NCBI RefSeq assembly: GCF_013294115.1
Contig: NZ_JABSNP010000022.1
Location: 1-64,000, forward strand
Length of the DNA stretch: 64,000 bases
Direction: 5' to 3'
DNA from: Hymenobacter caeli
GTDB taxonomy: Bacteria; Bacteroidota; Bacteroidia; Cytophagales; Hymenobacteraceae
Shown: positions 59,679 through 64,000 of the stretch, piece after piece
Layout of the letters: each line of letters starts with the position of its first letter
Numbering within the stretch: position 1 is the stretch's first letter
Made by a program: the position numbers and the translations under genes
The notes under the pieces: generated by a model
What the model was told of the DNA's origin: nothing
Database searches by the model: none
The model's input: the letters and a program-made list of their open reading frames with translations, nothing else

Positions 59679-60878
59679 TTACTCCGCCCCTGCCGGGCCC
59701 GCCGCCAGCAGCTGCGCCAGCGGGGCCGTGGCGGCGGCCCAGCCGAAGTGCTGGCGCACGAAGGCCTGGCCGCGGCCGGCCAGCGCGGCGGCGGCGGCCG
59801 GGTCGGCCAGCAGGCCGGCCACGGCTTCGGCCAGGGCCGGGGCCCCGTCGGCCACCAGCAGGTGCTGGCCGGGCGTGCCGCGCAGCGCGTTGTTGGCCAG
59901 CGGCGTCGTCACGCAGGGCAGGTGCATGGCCAGGGCCTCCAGCAGCTTGTTTTGCAGGCCCGTGCCCACCCGCATGGGGGCCACGAACACGCGGGCCTGG
60001 GCGTAGGCGGCGCGGATGTCGGGCAGCCAGCCGCTCACCGCCACGCCGGGGCGGCGGGCCAGGGCCAGCACGCGGGGCGCGGGCGTGGTGCCGGCCACCA
60101 GCAGCCGGGCCCCGGGGTGGCGGCGCTGCACCAGGGGCAGGACTTCCTCGGCCAGGAAGCAGGCCGCGTCCACGTTGGGGTGGTAGCCCATGTTGCCGCA
60201 AAACACCAGCTCGTGGGTTTTCGCCGCCAGCGGCCGGGGCCGGAAGTACTCGAAGTCGATGCCGTTGGGCACCACGCGCACCCGCCCGCCCTGGGCCGGG
60301 GGCAGCAGCTGCCGGTCCTGCTCGCTGATGATGGTGTGGTGCCCGAACCAGCCGAAGGCCTCGGCCTCGTAGGCGGCCAGGCGGCGGGCTTCCAGGGCCA
60401 GCACCGGGCGCTGCCAGGCCGGGGCCCGGGCCGCCCGCCGCGCCACCCCCGCCGAAAACACGTCCATGTAGTCGAGCGTCATCGGCCGGCGGCCGGCGTG
60501 GGCCCGCAGGTACTCGGCCATGCGCACGAGCTGGCAGTACACGTGGTCGGGCCGGAAGCCGGCCAGCAGCGCATCGACCAGCCGCTGGGCCCGGGCGTCG
60601 TGGAAGTACCCCACCTGCAACGGCCGGCCGGCCGTGGCCAGGGCCCGCGCCAGCCCCCGCCCCCGGGCCACCCGGCCCAAGCGGTGCAGGTGCAGGCCGC
60701 CGCGGCACAGCGGCTGCACGGCCGCCAGGGCGGCGGCCCCCACGGGCTCGTCGCTCAGGGCCAGCAGGCAAATTTCGTGGCCCTGCCCGGCCAGGTAGCG
60801 CAGCTGGTGGTAGGCCCGCAGCTTGTCGCCCTTGTCGAGCGGGTACGGAAAGCGGGACAGGAGCACCAGAAGTTTCAT
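59679..60878 (-). CDS. group 1 glycosyltransferase (GT4-like)
   Basis: The 399-residue GT-B enzyme starts at ATG 60878 (MKLLVLLSRFPYPLDKGDKL). The donor-binding domain has VVPNGIDFEYFRPRP, LVFCGNMGYHPNVDAACFL, SGWLPDIRAAYAQARVFVAP and the LQNKLLEALAMHLPCVTT region with the conserved Glu. It probably adds a sugar during envelope glycan synthesis. A TACCTTTG promoter (60894-60887) ends eight bases before the ATG, so the mRNA would be nearly leaderless. Confidence 0.92.
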   Translation of the reverse strand: MKLLVLLSRFPYPLDKGDKLRAYHQLRYLAGQGHEICLLALSDEPVGAAALAAVQPLCRGGLHLHRLGRVARGRGLARALATAGRPLQVGYFHDARAQRLVDALLAGFRPDHVYCQLVRMAEYLRAHAGRRPMTLDYMDVFSAGVARRAARAPAWQRPVLALEARRLAAYEAEAFGWFGHHTIISEQDRQLLPPAQGGRVRVVPNGIDFEYFRPRPLAAKTHELVFCGNMGYHPNVDAACFLAEEVLPLVQRRHPGARLLVAGTTPAPRVLALARRPGVAVSGWLPDIRAAYAQARVFVAPMRVGTGLQNKLLEALAMHLPCVTTPLANNALRGTPGQHLLVADGAPALAEAVAGLLADPAAAAALAGRGQAFVRQHFGWAAATAPLAQLLAAGPAGAE

Positions 60879-60886
60879 GCGCGGGG

Positions 60887-60894
60887 CAAAGGTA
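60887..60894 (-). promoter_or_regulatory. promoter of the group 1 glycosyltransferase gene
   Basis: On the minus strand, TACCTTTG is an exact -7 element eight bases from ATG 60878. Confidence 0.65.
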
Positions 60895-60963
60895 GAGCCC
60901 GGCCCGGGCCCCGGGCGCACCCAACGCGCCGGCAGGCCGCGGGCTTTTTCTGACTTTTAAGGG

Positions 60964-60971
60964 TAGGTTTG
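60964..60971 (+). promoter_or_regulatory. promoter of the FkbM methyltransferase gene
   Basis: TAGGTTTG matches TAnnTTTG and lies 42 bases before ATG 61014. Confidence 0.55.
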
Positions 60972-61013
60972 CGGCCCGCCGCGGCAAGTGCTGGCGCGCG
61001 CGAAAGGCCCCCG

Positions 61014-61778
61014 ATGAAAGAGTTTCTCAAAAAAATTGTCAAACGCCTGCCCATTGCTTTTACCCAAAACCAACGCTACGACCGCCAGACCCAGCGGGTG
61101 CTGCGGCGCGTGCTGCACCCCGGCGCCAACTGCGTGGACGTGGGCTGCCACAAGGGCGAGGTGCTGGCCCAAATGCTGCGCTACGCCCCCCTGGGCCAAC
61201 ACTACGGCTTCGAGCCCATCCCGGCGCTCTACCAGGGCCTGACCGCTAAGTTTGCCCACCGCCCCAACTGCCACTTCTACCAGCTGGGCCTGGGCGAAAC
61301 CCCCGGCGAGGTCTCCTTCAACTACGTGCTGAGCAACCCGGCCTACAGCGGCTTCGTGAAGCGCAAGTACGACCGCGCCCACGAACAGGACACGCTCATC
61401 ACCGTACGGCGCGCCCGCCTCGACGACGTGCTGCCCGCCGGCACCCGCGTCGATTTCATCAAGATTGACGTGGAGGGCGGCGAGCTGCAGGTGTTGCAGG
61501 GGGCCCGGGCGCTGCTGGCCGCCAGCCGGCCGGTCGTCATCTTCGAGCACGGCATCGGCGGCTCCGACTACTACGGCACCCGCCCCGAGCAGGTGTACGA
61601 CCTGCTGGCCGACCCCGCCATCAACCTGAGCGTCTCCACCATGAACCGTTGGCTGGCCGGCCGCCCCGCCCTGAGCCGCGCCGAGCTGGTGCGCGAGTTC
61701 GAGCAGAAAACCAACTACTACTTCATCGCCTACCCCGCCGGGGCCGCCGCGCCCGCCCCGGCCCCCAGCCGCGCGTAA
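61014..61778 (+). CDS. FkbM-family SAM-dependent methyltransferase
   Basis: The 254-residue product starts at ATG 61014. The SAM-binding motif CVDVGCHKGEVLAQ is followed by HYGFEPIPALYQGL (acidic ribose-binding position), and the FkbM signature is visible in LDDVLPAGTRVDFIKIDVEGGELQVLQGA (quoted in part: FIKIDVEGGELQVLQGA). FkbM enzymes often methylate sugars or lipids in glycan clusters, which agrees with the flanking glycosyltransferases. Its 3' end overlaps the convergent glycosyltransferase gene by 49 bases. Confidence 0.92.
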   Translation: MKEFLKKIVKRLPIAFTQNQRYDRQTQRVLRRVLHPGANCVDVGCHKGEVLAQMLRYAPLGQHYGFEPIPALYQGLTAKFAHRPNCHFYQLGLGETPGEVSFNYVLSNPAYSGFVKRKYDRAHEQDTLITVRRARLDDVLPAGTRVDFIKIDVEGGELQVLQGARALLAASRPVVIFEHGIGGSDYYGTRPEQVYDLLADPAINLSVSTMNRWLAGRPALSRAELVREFEQKTNYYFIAYPAGAAAPAPAPSRA

Positions 61779-62971
61779 AGCGCCTCGAACCGCTCCGTGA
61801 CGCGGCGGTTGTCGTACACCGCGGCGGCGGTGGCGGCCGCGGCCGCCCCGATGGCCGCCGTGGGCAGGCGGCCGTGGTAGTAGTCGCGCAGGGCGGCCTG
61901 CCAGGCGGGGGCCCCGTCGCGCAGCACCGCGTCGTGGCCGTCGCGCACGGCAATGCCTTCGGCCCCCAGCCCGGTGCTGAGGATGGCCTTGCCCAGGGCC
62001 ATGCCCTCGATGATTTTCACGCGCATGCCCCCGCCGCTCAGCAGCGGCACCAGCATCAGGTCGTACCGGCGCATGAAGGCGGCGGCCGAGTCCACGAAGC
62101 CGTGCATGAACACGTTGTCGGCGCGCGGGGCCAGCAGGTGGGGCGGGGTGCCGGTGCCGGCCACGTGCAACTCCAAATCGGGCAGCTCGGCGTGCACGGC
62201 CGGCCACACCTCGCGCAGCAGCCACTCCAGCCCTTCGCGGTTGGGCAACCAGTTCAGCGAGCCAATCATGAACACGGTGCGCGGCCGGGGCCGGATGGCC
62301 GGGTCGGGCTGGAAAGAACTCATTTCCACGGCCGCCGGAATTAGGGCGATGGGTTCGGGACAGCCCAGGTCCTTCAGGCGGGCAATGTCTTCCTCGGTGA
62401 TGGCGGCTACGCCATCGAAGCACCACAAATATTCTTTCTCAAAACTACGCAGCCGGGTTGCCAAGTGGCTTAGGTACCGGCGCTTCGCCGGATTTTTCTC
62501 GCCCTGCGCCAGTCGCTCCCAGATAACATACTCGATGTTATGGGCACGAAGCACGCTCGCGGCTCTTTCAGGCGTCAACTCTTCTGAATCCAGCCATTCG
62601 TGGTACCAAGCTACAAAGGTGCCTTCGTACTGTATTACGTCAAAGTTTTCGGCCTGAATTAAAGCCACCAAAGCACCGCTTACTTCCGAACTGATGAACC
62701 GCTCAACGTTGTAGGGACGGTGCGAAAACAGCAAGTTCCGCAGCGCCCTCCATGGCTTCAGGTTCGTGTCCACGTCCACCGTCACGAGCCGGAAGTTGGG
62801 CCCCAGGTGGTCGAGCACGCCGGCGGGCTGGTGGTGCTTGGGCGTGTTGATGGCCAGCATCGTGACGCGGTGGCCGGCGCGCAGCAGCCCGGCCGTGATG
62901 TTGTAAATCCCGATGGCCCCGCCGTCGTGCAGCGGAAACGGCACCCGCGGGCTCACTTGAAGAATGTGCAT
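61730..62971 (-). CDS. glycosyltransferase (GT4-like)
   Basis: The 413-residue GT-B enzyme starts at ATG 62971 (MHILQVSPRVPFPLHDGGAI); ATG 62980 is an alternative. The acceptor half contains RAHNIEYVIWERLA. The donor half has FMIGSLNWLPNREGLEWLL, FMHGFVDSAAAFMRRYDLML and VPLLSGGGMRVKIIEGMALG with the conserved Glu. The stretch 62405-62745, encoding about residues 75-190, is clearly AT-richer than the rest. A TATTTTTG promoter sits six bases from the ATG. Confidence 0.92.
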   Translation of the reverse strand: MHILQVSPRVPFPLHDGGAIGIYNITAGLLRAGHRVTMLAINTPKHHQPAGVLDHLGPNFRLVTVDVDTNLKPWRALRNLLFSHRPYNVERFISSEVSGALVALIQAENFDVIQYEGTFVAWYHEWLDSEELTPERAASVLRAHNIEYVIWERLAQGEKNPAKRRYLSHLATRLRSFEKEYLWCFDGVAAITEEDIARLKDLGCPEPIALIPAAVEMSSFQPDPAIRPRPRTVFMIGSLNWLPNREGLEWLLREVWPAVHAELPDLELHVAGTGTPPHLLAPRADNVFMHGFVDSAAAFMRRYDLMLVPLLSGGGMRVKIIEGMALGKAILSTGLGAEGIAVRDGHDAVLRDGAPAWQAALRDYYHGRLPTAAIGAAAAATAAAVYDNRRVTERFEALYARLGAGAGAAAPAG

Positions 62972-62977
62972 AGAGCG

Positions 62978-62985
62978 CAAAAATA
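62978..62985 (-). promoter_or_regulatory. promoter of the second glycosyltransferase gene
   Basis: On the minus strand, TATTTTTG is an exact -7 element with six bases before ATG 62971. It is squeezed between that start and the stop of the channel gene at 62991. Confidence 0.65.
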
Positions 62986-62990
62986 CGCCC

Positions 62991-64000
62991 CTACAGCCCC
63001 AACTGGCGGAAATTCACTTCCAGGCTCTCAATCTGCTGCTCCGAGCCCAGCAGCAGCAGCACGTCGCCGGGGGCCGGGCGGTAGTCGGCCGGGGGGCTCA
63101 CTTCGAAGGTGCCGTCGGCCCGGCGCAGGCCGATGACGGTGGCCCCGGTGCGCGAGCGCACGTCCAGCTCGCGGATGCTCTGGCCGCGCAGCTCGCGCCG
63201 CAGCTGCTCGTAGCCCAGCTCTTCCAGGCGCAGCTTGTCGGCGGTGAGGCCCGAAATCAAATCTAGGAACCGGATGACCTCGGGGCGCACCACCAGCTTG
63301 GCCATGTGCGAGCCCCCGATTTCGTCGGGCATCACCACGGCGTCGGCCCCGGCCGAGAGCAGCTTGCTCTCGGACGTTTTGAGCTTGGCGCGGGCAATGA
63401 TTTTGAGGCGCGGGTTGAGAGCCCGGGCCGAGAGGGCCACGAACACGTTGTCGGCGTCTTTGGCCAGGGCCGTAATCAGGGCCGAGGCCCGCGCCACGCC
63501 GGCCTGCGCCAGCACCACGTCGGTGGTGGCGTCGCCAATCACAGTGATGATGTCGCCGCCCGGCAGGCCGTCGCCGTTGTAGTCCTCGCCGGTTTTGCCG
63601 TCGCCGATGTCCTTCATCAGCTGCTCGTTTTGCTCCACTACCACCACGCGCACGCCGTTGGCCCGCAGCTCCTGGTAGGCGCGGCGGCCGTTGGCCCCGA
63701 AGCCGCACAGGATGAGGTGCCCGCTAAAACGCTTGATTTCCTGGTCGGTCCGGTACATTTTGAAGAGGTTGCGCAGCTCGCCCTCGAACAAAAACGTGGT
63801 GAGCACCGACACGAGGTAGGCCGTCACCAGCAGGTTGAAGAGGATGTAAAACGCCACGAAGATGCGCCCGGCTTCCGAAAACGGGTGCACCTCGCCGAAG
63901 CCCACCGTGGAAATGGTGGTCACCGTCATGTAAAACGCGTTGGCCCAGCTCAGGTGCTCGATGCCGCGAAACCCGGCCAGCCCCGCGCCAAGGCTGACGA
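62991..64000 (-). CDS. potassium channel with RCK (TrkA-N/TrkA-C) domains, 5' end outside the window
   Basis: The partial product enters from the right edge. It has a pore region with the selectivity filter TTISTVGFGEV, then the second pore-lining helix (IFVAFYILFNLLVTAYLVSV). A TrkA-N/RCK domain follows (HLILCGFGANGRRAYQELRA, VVVVEQNEQLMKDIG, VIGDATTDVVLAQAGVARAS), then a TrkA-C domain at the C-terminus (PAPGDVLLLLGSEQQIESLE). It is a ligand-gated K+ channel of the inner membrane. The filter reads VGFGE, as in many prokaryotic RCK channels. The upstream helix lies beyond the window. Confidence 0.93.
   Translation of the reverse strand, partial: VSLGAGLAGFRGIEHLSWANAFYMTVTTISTVGFGEVHPFSEAGRIFVAFYILFNLLVTAYLVSVLTTFLFEGELRNLFKMYRTDQEIKRFSGHLILCGFGANGRRAYQELRANGVRVVVVEQNEQLMKDIGDGKTGEDYNGDGLPGGDIITVIGDATTDVVLAQAGVARASALITALAKDADNVFVALSARALNPRLKIIARAKLKTSESKLLSAGADAVVMPDEIGGSHMAKLVVRPEVIRFLDLISGLTADKLRLEELGYEQLRRELRGQSIRELDVRSRTGATVIGLRRADGTFEVSPPADYRPAPGDVLLLLGSEQQIESLEVNFRQLGL

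Overview
The window is chromosomal DNA from a GC-rich member of the Bacteroidetes, most likely Hymenobacter or a close Cytophagales relative. The evidence is the many Bacteroidetes-type -7 promoter elements (TAnnTTTG, often TACTTTTG or TACCTTTG) close upstream of genes, almost no Shine-Dalgarno sequences, two type IX secretion cargo proteins (one with a type A and one with a type B C-terminal signal), many lipoproteins, and a fused IcmF-type acyl-CoA mutase. The genus is an inference.

Layout. 1-3.6 kb: a lipoprotein, the RNase P RNA gene, a receiver-AAA+ regulator without a DNA-binding domain, a Uma2-like gene and a SUKH immunity-like gene. 3.6-8.8 kb: icmF, followed by an Rpn/PD-(D/E)XK nuclease gene, a second diverged copy of the icmF 3' end, and an AT-rich orphan gene. 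9-17.4 kb: a DoxX fusion, an aldo/keto reductase, an OmpA protein, an SGNH hydrolase, FklB and the potassium transporter Kup. 17.4-27.7 kb: an M61 peptidase, an NlpC/P60 hydrolase, a small minus-strand transcription unit, a DUF2147 protein, an M1 peptidase, a giant adhesin-like type B cargo protein and an MRJP-like beta-propeller. 27.7-40.3 kb: a frameshifted metallo-beta-lactamase-fold gene, a tandem pair of GH5-like lipoproteins, cytochrome oxidase subunit III, HMG-CoA lyase, a LutA-like protein, DapA, a polysaccharide deacetylase, a frameshifted OmpA lipoprotein and a lactonase. 40.4-49.9 kb: LigA, several envelope proteins, an S8 protease, an OmpA lipoprotein, an M28 peptidase and a histidine phosphatase. 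50-64 kb: a two-component pair, SurE, an M14 carboxypeptidase, an amber-interrupted gene, RibBA, two glycosyltransferases flanking an FkbM methyltransferase, and an ion channel cut by the window edge.

Most genes form short, independently promoted units. The common theme is envelope and secreted functions: peptidases, OmpA-type peptidoglycan anchors, glycosidases and glycosyltransferases. No phage, CRISPR array, tRNA or classical insertion sequence was seen.

Most notable observations: (1) one family of palindromic repeats sits in the P12 helix of RNase P RNA and also in frame inside icmF; (2) a minus-strand unit at about 19.96-20.33 kb has a full Bacteroidetes promoter, a 23-codon ORF with an 11-nt extended Shine-Dalgarno, a possible pseudoknotted 3' region and a terminator; (3) an Rpn nuclease gene lies between the intact icmF 3' end and a diverged duplicate of it; (4) four genes carry point lesions (A9 run, CG duplication, C4 run, amber codon at the signal-peptide end) and another lacks a normal start codon; (5) several convergent gene junctions hold distinct long inverted repeats.
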